Origin: Bacteroidota bacterium
GTDB taxonomy: Bacteria > Bacteroidota > Bacteroidia > UKL13-3
Assembly (NCBI GenBank): GCA_947507965.1
Contig: CANNQU010000002.1
Span: 1-64,000, forward strand
DNA: 64,000 nt
Direction: 5' to 3'
The notes under the pieces are model-generated. The model was not told the origin of the DNA, searched no databases, and saw nothing but the letters and a program-made list of their open reading frames with translations. The position numbers were made by a program, and so were the translations under genes. Shown one piece after another: positions 54,346 to 63,999 of the stretch. The first letter of the stretch is position 1, and each line of letters begins with the position of its first letter.

Positions 54346-55320
54346 TTACTTCCAACCTTGATTCTTTGTCGCCATATGCTCTCTCAGGGTTTTCTGAGTA
54401 GCCGTATTTACCGGGTGTTTTTTAAAGAACACACTACGCGATGAAAAAACGCCATAGCCGTTGGTGATATTTGAAAACTCCGGCTTTTTTTGTACAATAC
54501 CGATGGACGGTTTGCTCACATCCAAATATACATTTAAATCGTCGGCCGCACCGGCATAAAAGGCATCTAAGAAGGTGGCCACTCGTTTAATTCCTGGAGA
54601 TACCGGAATGGAATTGCCGATAAACCGTATTAAATCCTCTGATTCAATTATTTGCTCTATATCTTCTCCCCCATTTAGTGTAGTGGTGAGGCCACTTCGT
54701 TGAACATAATAATCAATTTGTTTCTGTGCATTAAGAATGCCGGTAATAGAGTCGAACTCATCATATTTAAAACGATAGAAAACATCATACGCTCTGGCAT
54801 TAACGCCACTTCTAAAGATGGCTCTGATTTTTTTGTTAGGCAAAATATCAAAGGTGTCACCTGGAGGGCTGGTTATTTGTTGAGGATTACCCACAATGAC
54901 CGTTTCGGAACTTACCCTATTATCGGTATAACTATTTTTAATTAGCAGTGAGTAACGGTGTTCTGAAGTAAGAATGCCTGTAAAACGATACAAAATATTT
55001 AATTTGTTTTGAAAATAACCAGTATCCTTGATGACACTTATATCCTTTGTAAGGATATAACTCTGCGCTGTAGTTAAATCGGTGATTTTCACTTCCAGGC
55101 TATCAAAATAAAGAGAATCGGGTTTTTGACTGATACTTTGAGCCGTTACATTGGTGTTCTGAAATGCACGTTGAATCCGAATATAATGAACCGTGTCGTT
55201 TTTATCGAGTAGTCCATACACCACCATGATCTCCTTATAATCAGCATTAAGTTTTACATCGTTTTTACACGAAGTGAAGATTGTTAAAATTAGAACCAAT
55301 ACAATGAATATGTTTTTCAT
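54346..55320 (-). CDS. DUF4249-like lipoprotein
   Basis: A 324-aa lipoprotein with signal and lipobox IFTSC. It has MVVYGLLDKNDTVHYIRIQRAF near residue 33 and a closing FSNITNGYGVFSSR segment, both typical of DUF4249-like Bacteroidota surface lipoproteins. The function is unknown. Its stop is 13 bases from the end of the PorU-like gene, which converges with it. No terminator was seen between them. Confidence 0.75.
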   Translation of the reverse strand: MKNIFIVLVLILTIFTSCKNDVKLNADYKEIMVVYGLLDKNDTVHYIRIQRAFQNTNVTAQSISQKPDSLYFDSLEVKITDLTTAQSYILTKDISVIKDTGYFQNKLNILYRFTGILTSEHRYSLLIKNSYTDNRVSSETVIVGNPQQITSPPGDTFDILPNKKIRAIFRSGVNARAYDVFYRFKYDEFDSITGILNAQKQIDYYVQRSGLTTTLNGGEDIEQIIESEDLIRFIGNSIPVSPGIKRVATFLDAFYAGAADDLNVYLDVSKPSIGIVQKKPEFSNITNGYGVFSSRSVFFKKHPVNTATQKTLREHMATKNQGWK

Positions 55321-55367
55321 TTAGAATCCGTGAAAATAAAGATTAGCAAATCCGTGAATAAAAAAAA

Positions 55368-57269
55368 TTACGATTTAAGATTCTTTAGCCTTCCCACCTC
55401 TGCTGGCGTAAGAAAACGGCATTCGCCACGCTTCAATCCTTTTTTAGACAAGCTGGCGAAAGAAGTACGGTCCAGCTTGAGTACACGATAGCCAAGACTC
55501 TCGAAGATACGACGTACGATACGGTTGCGACCACTATGCAGCTGCACTCCTATATTATTTTTATCCATGCCTTCGATATAGGCCACATCATCCACCTTAA
55601 TCTCTCCGTCATCGAGGGTGAGGCCCTCTTTTATTTTAATATAATCCTCCTGGCGTAGCTTTTTATCCAATTCGGCAGCATACACTTTAGTAATGCCAAA
55701 TTTAGGATGCGTAAGTTTTAAGGTTAAATCACCATCATTCGTAAGCAATAATACGCCTGTAGTGTTGCGGTCGAGACGACCTACCGGATATACCCGTGCA
55801 CTTGTAATACGTTCTACTAAGCTTGTTACCGTGCGTCGTTCCTGAGGATCGTCGGTGGTTGTTATGAAATCTTTCGGCTTGTTCATTAGCACGTATTGTA
55901 GCCTCTCTTTGCGCACCGGCTCATTGTTATAACGTACCTCATCATGCTCCTTATGTACTTTCGCTCCGAGTTCCGTCACATGTTCTCCGTTAACCGTAAT
56001 AACACCACTAATAATTAAATCATCCGCTTCACGACGACTGCATATTCCTGCATTGCTCAAGTAGCGGTTCAAACGCACATAATTCGGATCGCTGTCATCT
56101 TTTGAATTTTTCGATTTCGTGAAAGGCTTTTTGTCGAAGCTGTCCTCACGTTTAGTGAAGGTACGTTTTGGAGCCTCGGTATATACTTTGCTTTTATAAG
56201 GTTTGCCAAAATCACGAGCATCACGGCGTTCTTCTGGATTACGATCACCCCCCTCACGTTCAAATTTTGGTTTCGTATCGAAACCGCCTTCTAGACGTTT
56301 GGTATAAGGACGTTTTTCGGGAGAGTCGCTACTTCTGTCACCATAGGGTTTGCGCGTAAATGGCTTATCGTTGCTACCTTCCGTGCGTTTGGTATAAGGC
56401 CGTTTTTCGGCACCTTCGTTATTTCTATCTCCATACGGCTTGCGGGCAAATGGCTTATCGTTGCTACCTTCCGTGCGCTTAGTATAAGGCCGTTTTTCGG
56501 CACCTTCGTTATTTCTGTCACCATATGGCTTGCGGGCAAATGGCTTATCGTTGCCTCCTTCCGTGCGCTTAGTATAAGGCCGTTTTTCGGCACCTTCGCT
56601 ATTTCTGTCACCATACGGCTTGCGAGTAAATGGCTTATCGTTGCTTCCTTCTGTGCGTTTGGTATAAGGCCGTTTTTCGGCACCTTCGTTATTTCTGTCA
56701 CCATACGGCTTGCGCGTAAATGGCTTATCGTTGCTACCTTCCGTGCGCTTGGTATAAGGCCGTTTTTCGGCACCTTCGTTATTTCTGTCACCATACGGCT
56801 TGCGCGTAAATGGCTTATCGTTGCTACCTTCCGTGCGCTTGGTATAAGGCCGTTTTTCGGCACCTTCGTTATTTCTGTCTCCATAAGGTTTACGAGTAAA
56901 TGGCTTATCGTTGCTACCTTCCGAACGTTTAGGATAGGATCGATGATCCGAGTTGGTGCGGTCTCCGAATGGTTTACGAGTGAAGGGGGTGTCGTTGCCG
57001 CTTTCGCTTCGCTTGGTATAAGGCCGTTTTTCGGCACCTTCGTTATTTCTATCTCCATACGGTTTCCGAGTAAATGATTTATCACTCGTATCATCAGTAC
57101 GTTTCGAATACGGACGTTTTTCGAAGTTGCCGGTATCGGTTGATGAATAGGTTCTTTTAGGGTTGTCGCTAGTGCGCGGGGTAAAAGAGTTTGATGATTT
57201 TGGGGGAGAGATGCGTTTTCTTCCTCCGCTTTTTTTGTCGTCATCCCGACGAGGCTTGCGTGAGTTCAT
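55368..57269 (-). CDS. RluB/RsuA-type rRNA pseudouridine synthase with long repeat-bearing N-terminus
   Basis: The C-terminal ~240 residues form a normal pseudouridine synthase: S4 RNA-binding domain (VRLNRYLSNAGICSRREADDL), catalytic GRLDRNTTGVLL, and RNRIVRRIFESLGY. The N-terminal ~390 residues are disordered, rich in K, R, G, D, N and P, and contain nine repeats of a 30-residue unit beginning KPYGDRNNEGAEKRPYTKR. The tail is strongly basic, like RNA-binding RG-rich tails of some Bacteroidota enzymes. I start at ATG 57269; a TTG at 57275 lies within a promoter element. Family specificity (RluB, RsuA or RluF-type) is not settled. Confidence 0.88.
   Translation of the reverse strand: MNSRKPRRDDDKKSGGRKRISPPKSSNSFTPRTSDNPKRTYSSTDTGNFEKRPYSKRTDDTSDKSFTRKPYGDRNNEGAEKRPYTKRSESGNDTPFTRKPFGDRTNSDHRSYPKRSEGSNDKPFTRKPYGDRNNEGAEKRPYTKRTEGSNDKPFTRKPYGDRNNEGAEKRPYTKRTEGSNDKPFTRKPYGDRNNEGAEKRPYTKRTEGSNDKPFTRKPYGDRNSEGAEKRPYTKRTEGGNDKPFARKPYGDRNNEGAEKRPYTKRTEGSNDKPFARKPYGDRNNEGAEKRPYTKRTEGSNDKPFTRKPYGDRSSDSPEKRPYTKRLEGGFDTKPKFEREGGDRNPEERRDARDFGKPYKSKVYTEAPKRTFTKREDSFDKKPFTKSKNSKDDSDPNYVRLNRYLSNAGICSRREADDLIISGVITVNGEHVTELGAKVHKEHDEVRYNNEPVRKERLQYVLMNKPKDFITTTDDPQERRTVTSLVERITSARVYPVGRLDRNTTGVLLLTNDGDLTLKLTHPKFGITKVYAAELDKKLRQEDYIKIKEGLTLDDGEIKVDDVAYIEGMDKNNIGVQLHSGRNRIVRRIFESLGYRVLKLDRTSFASLSKKGLKRGECRFLTPAEVGRLKNLKS
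56280..57065 (-). repeat. Tandem 90-bp coding repeat (nine units)
   Basis: Nine units encode the KPYGDR...KPFTR motif: units 1 and 3-8 are 90 bp (30 aa), unit 2 is 84 bp and unit 9 is 72 bp. Units 3-8 (56352-56891) are nearly identical at the DNA level, which points to recent copy-number change. Because 90 is a multiple of three, copy changes keep the reading frame. Confidence 0.92.
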
Positions 57270-57272
57270 AGG

Positions 57273-57303
57273 CAAAGATAGGCAATTAGAGGCGAGTTAT
57301 CAA
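57273..57303 (-). promoter_or_regulatory. Nearly leaderless promoter of the pseudouridine synthase gene
   Basis: On the minus strand TTG (plus CAA at 57301-57303), a 20-base spacer and TATCTTTG (57280-57273) match the consensus. The ATG follows the element by three bases, so the mRNA may begin at or within a few bases of the start codon. Confidence 0.6.
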
Positions 57304-57403
57304 CATTTTGGAAAGGGTTGATATGGGTTCTACCTCAAAAGAATACCTCAATAAACTCGATTTTGTGAAATCATTTTCTATATTGCAACAATTTCTCGTG
57401 AAT

Positions 57404-60196
57404 ATGAAGTATTTTTTATCTCTTTTATTACCATTTGTTCTTACCTCGTCATCAGCACAAACCTTGCTTTTGGGGAGTGTGAAAGACAGTAAAACAAATG
57501 AGGAAATCATTGGTGCCACTATTTTAATACACAGTACCTTGAACGGTGTGACCACCGATATCAAAGGAAATTTCAAACTGGTATTAAAAGAAGAGAACAA
57601 ATTGCCCCTGACACTCGACGTTAAATCGATAGGCTATGAGAAGCAAACCGTTATTGTAAAAGACCTGACAAAAAAGGTAATCATAAAACTCGCTCCACTC
57701 AAAGTAGACCTTACGGGGGTTGATGTCGTGGGAGAACGAATTAGAGAAAAACAGAAACTCAACCCCCTAACTGTAGAGCAGATGGACCTTGCCGCCATAA
57801 AAGAAACCCCGGCTGCCAATTTCTATGATGGCTTAGGGCAGATGAAAGGAGTTGATATCACGGCAGCCAGCATCGGTTTTAAAGTTATCAATACCCGCGG
57901 GTTCAACAGTACTTCTCCGGTAAGAAGCCTTCAGGTTATTGATGGTGTTGACAACCAAGCTCCTGGATTGAATTTTTCATTGGGCAACTTTTTAGGGGCT
58001 TCTGAAATTGATGTAAAAAGTGTTGACCTGGTGATGGGTGCGAGCAGCGCTTATTTTGGCCCCAATGCATTTAATGGCGTTATCAGCATGAACTCTAAGG
58101 ACCCTTTTACCTTTACGGGCTTGAGTGTGCTGGAAAAAGTAGGAGAGCGCAATTTGAATGAGACCGCGATACGTTATGCGCAGAAATTTAAGAATAAAAA
58201 GGGAGATGATCTCTTTGCCTATAAATTCAATATTTATTATATGAAGGCACACGACTGGGAAGCCTTAAACTATAATGCTACCGAGAATAGTAAAGTGGGT
58301 AAAGATAATCCGGGAGGATATGATGCAGTAAACCGTTACGGAGATGAATATGTAGGTGCTTTACAAAATTTCTCCGACAAGAGAGGGCAGAGAGATGCTC
58401 CTGGATTAGGTGTTTTTTACCGTACCGGATATCTTGAAAAAGATTTGGTTGATTATAACAGTCAAAACCTGAAATTAGGAGCCTCCTTCCATTATCGTTT
58501 TAATCCTAAACTTGAACTAATCTATTCTTCAAACTTTGGATATGGAACCACCGTTTATCAGGGAGAGAATCGTTTAAGCTTAAAAGACATCACCTTCTAT
58601 CAAAACCGCGTTGAATTAAAAAAAGAGAATAAATGGTTTGTACAGGCCTATGCTACCAACGAAAATTCAGGTAAAAGTTTCGATGCTGTATTCACCGCTA
58701 ATCTAATTCAAAGTTTGTCGAGCAATTTTGAAAACTGGGCACTTACCTATTATGCCTATTGGGCAACCTATGTAATTCCAAAAGTAAAGGCGTTACCCGG
58801 CTTCCCGGCTGAACCGGTTTGGCCCAATCCGTATGACTATGATGGTGCCAATGCAGCCATAAACGCCAATCGCGATTTAATCCAGCAATGGCATAAGGAT
58901 GCAGCAGCGAAAGCAAATACGGGAAGCCCTTTATTAAGAACCTCCAATTATTATGAACCTGGCACACCCGCATTTGATTCCTTGTTCAAGTTGATTACAA
59001 CACGAAACTTTTCTACCAACAAAGAAAGTTATGGCTCTCGCTTTTACGATCGATCGGCGCTCTATCATTTGCGAGGGGAATACAAGTTCACACCAAAATT
59101 TTGTGATATTAACACAGGAGGTAACGTACGAATCTATGCCCCAGTATCGAAAGGCACCGTTTTTATCGATACCGGAACCCGTGTTATTCATAATTATGAG
59201 TTTGGATTATTCGCAGGTTTAGAGAAGAAGATTATAGATGAGAAGCTAAAAATAAATGCAACCGCTCGTCTCGACAAAAATCAAAACTTTAATTACAATG
59301 TTTCACCAGCCCTTTCGGCTGTATTTGCGCATGATAAAAATAATGTTTTCCGTGTTTCTATGTCGTCAGCCATTCGGAATCCTACGTTACTCGATCAATA
59401 TTTTAACTATAATGTAGGGCCTGCGATTTTGAAAGGAAATGTTGATGGGTTTACGTATCTGTGCACCATCCCTTCGCTTCTTAAATCGCTTGACAACCAA
59501 GATACCACGATACTAGTGCATTTTGATGTAGCCCCTATTCAACCTGAAAAAGTAAAAACGGTGGAGGTAGGATATAGAGGCACACTATTTAACCGTGTTT
59601 ATGTAGATGCCAGTTACTACTATAGCTTTTATCACGATTTCATCGGGTATAAACTGGGAGCCGATGCCAAATTCGACAATACCAGCCGACCTATTGCTGT
59701 TCAGGTTTATAGAGTTGCGGCCAATGCCAAGGACAAAGTAACCACCCAGGGTTTTGCGATGAACTATAATTACTATTTCGCGAAGTACTTTACGTTTGCA
59801 GGCAACTATTCATGGAACCGATTGAACCAAATAAAAGAAAGCGATTCTATTATTCCGGCGTATAATACGCCTGAAAATAAATTTAATATTAGCATCAGTG
59901 CTCGCGATTTGGAAGGGAAATTATTTAATAAAATAAATATTACCGGTTGGGGTTTTAATATCAATTATAAATGGGTACAAGGATTCATATTCGAGGGCTC
60001 CCCTCAATTCACTGGGTTTGTGCCGGCTTATGATATGGTGGATGCACAGATAAATTATCACTACCAAAAATGGAAAACGACGTTTAAGCTTGGTGCCTCT
60101 AATCTATTCAATAAAAAATTCTTCCAGGTTTATGGTGGCCCATACATCGCACGTCTTGCCTATTTCTCTATTCTAATCGACTTAAAAAAACAATGA
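57404..60196 (+). CDS. TonB-dependent receptor with N-terminal carboxypeptidase-like domain
   Basis: A 930-aa outer-membrane receptor. A signal peptide is followed by a CarboxypepD_reg-like domain (about 18-100: GSVKDSKTNEEIIGATILIH), a plug domain (VINTRGFNSTSPVRSLQVIDGVDNQ and SSAYFGPNAFNGVISM), and a long beta-barrel ending ARLAYFSILIDLKKQ. Such receptors import nutrients with TonB energy. The ligand is unknown and no SusD-like partner follows; a type IX-secreted esterase-like protein gene comes next on the same strand. ATG at 57404 was chosen because it starts the signal peptide. Confidence 0.92.
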   Translation: MKYFLSLLLPFVLTSSSAQTLLLGSVKDSKTNEEIIGATILIHSTLNGVTTDIKGNFKLVLKEENKLPLTLDVKSIGYEKQTVIVKDLTKKVIIKLAPLKVDLTGVDVVGERIREKQKLNPLTVEQMDLAAIKETPAANFYDGLGQMKGVDITAASIGFKVINTRGFNSTSPVRSLQVIDGVDNQAPGLNFSLGNFLGASEIDVKSVDLVMGASSAYFGPNAFNGVISMNSKDPFTFTGLSVLEKVGERNLNETAIRYAQKFKNKKGDDLFAYKFNIYYMKAHDWEALNYNATENSKVGKDNPGGYDAVNRYGDEYVGALQNFSDKRGQRDAPGLGVFYRTGYLEKDLVDYNSQNLKLGASFHYRFNPKLELIYSSNFGYGTTVYQGENRLSLKDITFYQNRVELKKENKWFVQAYATNENSGKSFDAVFTANLIQSLSSNFENWALTYYAYWATYVIPKVKALPGFPAEPVWPNPYDYDGANAAINANRDLIQQWHKDAAAKANTGSPLLRTSNYYEPGTPAFDSLFKLITTRNFSTNKESYGSRFYDRSALYHLRGEYKFTPKFCDINTGGNVRIYAPVSKGTVFIDTGTRVIHNYEFGLFAGLEKKIIDEKLKINATARLDKNQNFNYNVSPALSAVFAHDKNNVFRVSMSSAIRNPTLLDQYFNYNVGPAILKGNVDGFTYLCTIPSLLKSLDNQDTTILVHFDVAPIQPEKVKTVEVGYRGTLFNRVYVDASYYYSFYHDFIGYKLGADAKFDNTSRPIAVQVYRVAANAKDKVTTQGFAMNYNYYFAKYFTFAGNYSWNRLNQIKESDSIIPAYNTPENKFNISISARDLEGKLFNKINITGWGFNINYKWVQGFIFEGSPQFTGFVPAYDMVDAQINYHYQKWKTTFKLGASNLFNKKFFQVYGGPYIARLAYFSILIDLKKQ

Positions 60197-60268
60197 AATA
60201 CTTATAATTTGGTAATTCTAGATTATAATTATAGATTCGCTAAAATTAATATCACTACCTTATTTATC

Positions 60269-61777
60269 ATGAAAAGAAATTTACTCTCAACCATTATCTT
60301 ATTATTTGCTGCTTCGAGCATTTTCGGACAGCGTTATCTCACGGAAGTTTTTCCCACTTACCAAAAAATAAAAGACTCGGTATATGCGATAAACTATGAA
60401 ATTCTTACAGGATCACCTGTACTTAAAAACCTCAAATGCGATATCTATTTACCTCCTGCGGGCGATACTGCACAAAAAAGGCCGTTGATTGTGATGTTGC
60501 ATACCGGTAGTTTCTTACCTCGTTATGTAAACCAAGGTCCCACTGGCGATAAAAACGACAGTGCTACCGTTGAAATGTGCAAACGTTTCGCGATGAGAGG
60601 CTATGTTGTTTGTGCTGCTGCCTATCGTCAAGGATGGAACCCACAAGGAACCACTGTTGATATACGACGTGGTACTATTATGCAAGCGGTTTACCGTGGC
60701 ATGCAAGATGCAAAAGCAGCGATACGTTACATGCGTATGAATGCCGCATTGTATAAAATTGATACCGGGAAAGTTGTTTTAGGCGGGCAAGGCACTGGCG
60801 GGTATATCGCTTTGGGTTGCGCGTATGTTGATCGTATTGGTGAGACCCGATATTCGAAATTTATTGATGGTGGAACAGGTAAGCCTTATATCGATACCGC
60901 TGTACTAGGGGATATCGATGGTTTGGTAGCGGCTACATTAAACAATGTAAACAACCCAGGATATAGCTCAAAAGCTAATATGATATTTAACTTAGGTGGC
61001 GCTATTGGCGATATTAACTGGATGGAAGCAGGCGAACTTCCTGTGGTAGGATTTCATAGTTATACCGATCCTTTCGCACCGGACACCAGCGGTATCGTAT
61101 ATGTACCGGGCACCACCCCTCAACCCGTAATTCCGGTTGATGGAAGCCGTAACATTTGCAGAAAGGCAAATACTATCGGTTTAAACAATCAATGGAAGCT
61201 TGCCTCGTTTCATGATGCCTATTCTGCTGCATCGAAAATCAACAATGAAAACATTGAAGGTTACTTCCGTTTCAAAATTGCTCCGGGAGGCATGCAGGCA
61301 GCACCGTGGGAATGGTGGGATTCAACAACGACCATTACCGTTGCAAACTTAACGTTATTGGCCATCGGTTATCCTGCAGCTCAAGCCGCAGCAGGAGCTC
61401 AACAATGTCATATTAATGGTTTAAGCACCAATCCGAATATGAGCAAAACAAAGGCAATGGCTTATATCGATACCATGCAAAACTACCTTGCCCCACGTAT
61501 GATGATTGCGTTAAAAATAAATGGTTATATGCAATTTATGGGTATCGATCAAGCAAAAGGAGCAGCAAAATTTGGAATGTATCCAAACCCTGCCAACCAT
61601 CATTTAACCATTACTACGGAAGAAGAAATACAGCAGGTTCAATTATTTGATATGGCTGGCAGAAATGTTCTAAACAGCACATCTTCAAACTTTGATTTCA
61701 ACCTTAATACCGGTGTTTATATTGTAAAGGTAATCACCAACAAAGGAGAAGCAGTTCAGAAGTTGATTGTTAATTAA
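60269..61777 (+). CDS. Secreted alpha/beta-hydrolase-fold protein with type IX sorting domain
   Basis: A 502-aa protein with a signal peptide, an alpha/beta hydrolase domain and a C-terminal type A sorting domain (about 430-502: FGMYPNPANHHLTI, MAGRNVLN, NTGVYIVKV). The hydrolase resembles carboxylesterases: LIVMLHTGSFLPRY in place of the HGGGF oxyanion region. The nucleophile elbow reads GGQGTGG, where G175 stands at the serine position, so ordinary esterase catalysis looks lost. It is secreted by the type IX pathway and anchored or released at the surface. The start at 60269 gives the signal peptide. Terminator follows. Confidence 0.85.
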   Translation: MKRNLLSTIILLFAASSIFGQRYLTEVFPTYQKIKDSVYAINYEILTGSPVLKNLKCDIYLPPAGDTAQKRPLIVMLHTGSFLPRYVNQGPTGDKNDSATVEMCKRFAMRGYVVCAAAYRQGWNPQGTTVDIRRGTIMQAVYRGMQDAKAAIRYMRMNAALYKIDTGKVVLGGQGTGGYIALGCAYVDRIGETRYSKFIDGGTGKPYIDTAVLGDIDGLVAATLNNVNNPGYSSKANMIFNLGGAIGDINWMEAGELPVVGFHSYTDPFAPDTSGIVYVPGTTPQPVIPVDGSRNICRKANTIGLNNQWKLASFHDAYSAASKINNENIEGYFRFKIAPGGMQAAPWEWWDSTTTITVANLTLLAIGYPAAQAAAGAQQCHINGLSTNPNMSKTKAMAYIDTMQNYLAPRMMIALKINGYMQFMGIDQAKGAAKFGMYPNPANHHLTITTEEEIQQVQLFDMAGRNVLNSTSSNFDFNLNTGVYIVKVITNKGEAVQKLIVN

Positions 61778-61797
61778 GAACCAACTATTTTATATAA

Positions 61798-61828
61798 AAA
61801 AAGCGGAAGATCAACACTTCCGCTTTTT
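61798..61828 (+). terminator. Rho-independent terminator after the esterase-fold gene
   Basis: A perfect 12-bp stem (AAAAAGCGGAAG / CTTCCGCTTTTT) with a 7-base loop, ending in a T run. It starts 21 bases after the stop codon. Confidence 0.88.
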
Positions 61829-62068
61829 CTATGCCCTTTCTAATTGCATTGGATGGATTATTATGCTGCAAAATGCGGTCGCTGGATTTAAAAACGAGAT
61901 AACCTGTTTACTCTTCTTACCCATCTTATCATTTGGTTCCCCCGTTATATTTCTAACCTTGGGTGTATTCTTTTATACTTACCAAATAGATAGTACTTTC
62001 ATTATAGGTAGTATATTGTGTATGTAAAGTACTTGATGCATTTTTGCATCCTAATTAAAAAAGAAAAA

Positions 62069-62575
62069 ATGACCAAAGTATTTTTTAGCATGCTTTTAAT
62101 AGCATTATCCACCAATGCAATTTTTGCACAATCAAAAAAAGAAGTTAAAATGGAAACAACACACAACAAAGAGACGGCTTTAAACGTATCAAAAGCTATT
62201 ATGACGGGTCAATGGAACAAAGTTAATGAATTATTGGATGACAGCTTTCAATACATTGGCGATGGCCAACCTGCAATTAACAAACAACAGTACATTTATT
62301 TTATGAAGGAAGTGCTTTGTACGGCCATGACCAATATGGATATGAAGTTTCCAAGAGTAATTGCGGAAGGCGACTTCGTATCCGTCGATTATACTAATGA
62401 AATGACCAACTCCGGTGCGTTTTATGGCATTCCTGCAACAGGAAAAAGAATTTACGCCACGGGTCAATTTATCCGAGAAGTAAAAAACGGCAAAGTAGTA
62501 GCCGAATGGCAAACAACAAATATGTACGGCATGATGGTACAATTAGGAGTAATTCCAGCACCACAAGGAAAGTAA
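62069..62575 (+). CDS. SnoaL/NTF2-like exported protein
   Basis: A 168-aa protein with a signal peptide (about 1-20, ending FAQ) and one SnoaL/NTF2-like cone-shaped domain. Signs are ALNVSKAIMTGQWNKVNELLDDSFQYIGDGQPAINKQQYIYFM and ATGQFIREVKNGKVVAEWQTTNMYGMMVQLG, the typical closing motif of ester-cyclase-like members. Such folds hold polyketide cyclases and many non-enzymatic binders. The ATG at 62069 was chosen for the signal peptide. The surrounding genes give no pathway. Confidence 0.85.
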   Translation: MTKVFFSMLLIALSTNAIFAQSKKEVKMETTHNKETALNVSKAIMTGQWNKVNELLDDSFQYIGDGQPAINKQQYIYFMKEVLCTAMTNMDMKFPRVIAEGDFVSVDYTNEMTNSGAFYGIPATGKRIYATGQFIREVKNGKVVAEWQTTNMYGMMVQLGVIPAPQGK

Positions 62576-62593
62576 TTTTCACACAAGTTAAAT

Positions 62594-62630
62594 ATGCCAT
62601 CTTAAGCCAACGCTTTTGGTGGCATTTTTG
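62594..62630 (+). terminator. Probable terminator after the SnoaL-like gene
   Basis: ATGCCA and TGGCAT pair to form a 6-bp stem containing an inner CCAA/TTGG stem, followed by a T run (TTTTTGC). It begins 18 bases after the stop codon. Confidence 0.6.
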
Positions 62631-62733
62631 CTTTATTGCCAACTCAAAAGTTAACTAAATAATTTAGGTAGCTATATACTCTTTTTAGTTTTACACGTTC
62701 TTATAATCCGCAAATCCTTTATTTAAAGATGGC

Positions 62734-63999
62734 CTATTGTTCCTTCAAATTCACCCTAAAATTATTTATTAACGGAAGCGTTTGTTGAAAATACGTATTA
62801 AAAACAACTCTAAAGGTATTGATGTTTTGCAAGCTATCGTTCAGTAATTCGTAATTTTTATCCGGGAAATAGTAAGCATGTAAATTTCGAAACTCATCAT
62901 CTGCGGTTATACCCAGGAAGTCGCGAATGCCATGATCACCTTGAAGTATGATAATTGAGTTGGGGTTATGTTGTAAAATCTTGTTCACGTAGTTAACGAC
63001 CAAACCGTTGCCATATTCAAGCTGGTTAATAAACTTAGCATTAAATACGTTTACCTCACTCATCATCGCATTTTCAAAGCTATCGATAACCATTGTTTCA
63101 TGTGGAACCAGCAGATGTAAATATACAAATTTTGGATTTTTACCAGCAATCGCCTTCTCCGCTTCCTTATCATTCATTTGATTATCTTTAACGGCTTGAA
63201 GATAGTCTTCCATTAATGCAGGTGCTATTTTATCATTCTTATTTTTCGAATGTTCAATATGGCGAATATCCCTCAGTAATCGATTCGGCAGCATAATATT
63301 ATCTGTCATTTGAGTATATAAAAAGCTAAATGCTGGTGTAGTGGCTGGTTTCTTCTGAAGAAGATCGAAGATCGAAAAATTATAAATTTCATACCCTTGT
63401 TCTTCAAGAAACTTACAAACGTTATTGCTTTTAATATTTCGTAAACATCTTAAATACTCCAAATTAGAAACTTCATTCGGATTGAATCTGATATCCGGCG
63501 GCAACATATTCAAGGTGGAGAGAATGGAGAAGCAGGTATTCTTATAACTGCTCGAGCTTTCTTTTACCATATAGAAATTATTTTTATTAAGAAAGGAGTC
63601 CAAGGCATTCACATACCCAAATCGATGCAACAATACCGACGACGACGGGTAACCATCCATCACGATGAAATATACATCAGGCTTTTCATTTACAGAGGGG
63701 TGGTTCAACGTAAGTGAATTGCTTGGAGAATACATGCTCTCATTCATGCCTGAGAATGACTTCATCGTAAAATATATCCCACTGGAAGCCCACCATAAAA
63801 GTGTTAGCATATTAAAAAAATAATTCATCCTATAAGCGCTTTTCCACTTATAGAAAAAACAAGCAATACCGCCCAAACAGCATGCAAATAAAGGCAAGAG
63901 CAAACTATAATGCATAAAATAGGCAGAGAAAGGCAGAAGCTTCAGACTATCGACAATCGATCCAAAGAAAAGAACAAGTACAAATGCCGGGAATAACAT
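62734..63999 (-). CDS. Membrane-anchored sulfatase/alkaline-phosphatase-superfamily protein (5' end at window edge)
   Basis: The visible 421 aa include several hydrophobic helices at the N-terminus and then an alkaline-phosphatase-superfamily domain. Metal-site motifs are PDVYFIVMDGYPSSSVL (first aspartate), HLLVPHETMVID, and IIILQGDHGIRD (the GDHG pair). LTA-synthase or phosphoethanolamine-transferase-like enzymes have this layout; which one is not clear. The first in-frame Met is at 63999, at the window edge, so the true start may be outside the window. Confidence 0.82.
   Translation of the reverse strand: MLFPAFVLVLFFGSIVDSLKLLPFSAYFMHYSLLLPLFACCLGGIACFFYKWKSAYRMNYFFNMLTLLWWASSGIYFTMKSFSGMNESMYSPSNSLTLNHPSVNEKPDVYFIVMDGYPSSSVLLHRFGYVNALDSFLNKNNFYMVKESSSSYKNTCFSILSTLNMLPPDIRFNPNEVSNLEYLRCLRNIKSNNVCKFLEEQGYEIYNFSIFDLLQKKPATTPAFSFLYTQMTDNIMLPNRLLRDIRHIEHSKNKNDKIAPALMEDYLQAVKDNQMNDKEAEKAIAGKNPKFVYLHLLVPHETMVIDSFENAMMSEVNVFNAKFINQLEYGNGLVVNYVNKILQHNPNSIIILQGDHGIRDFLGITADDEFRNLHAYYFPDKNYELLNDSLQNINTFRVVFNTYFQQTLPLINNFRVNLKEQ

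Noticed and set aside
56280-57065. Possible CRISPR array
   Set aside because: The units are contiguous coding repeats without spacers, all in one protein reading frame.
56291-57244. A 317-codon open frame in another frame of the repeat region
   Set aside because: The 90-bp period keeps any frame open, and this one has no family features. It lies wholly inside the pseudouridine synthase gene.
61767-62027. An 86-codon frame between the esterase-fold and SnoaL-like genes
   Set aside because: It begins with TTG inside the upstream gene, runs through a strong terminator, and has no domain; likely not translated.
62016-62046. Possible promoter of the SnoaL-like gene (TTG, 20 bases, CATTTTTG)
   Set aside because: The -7 match lacks the first T of the consensus and is not clearly better than chance in such AT-rich DNA.
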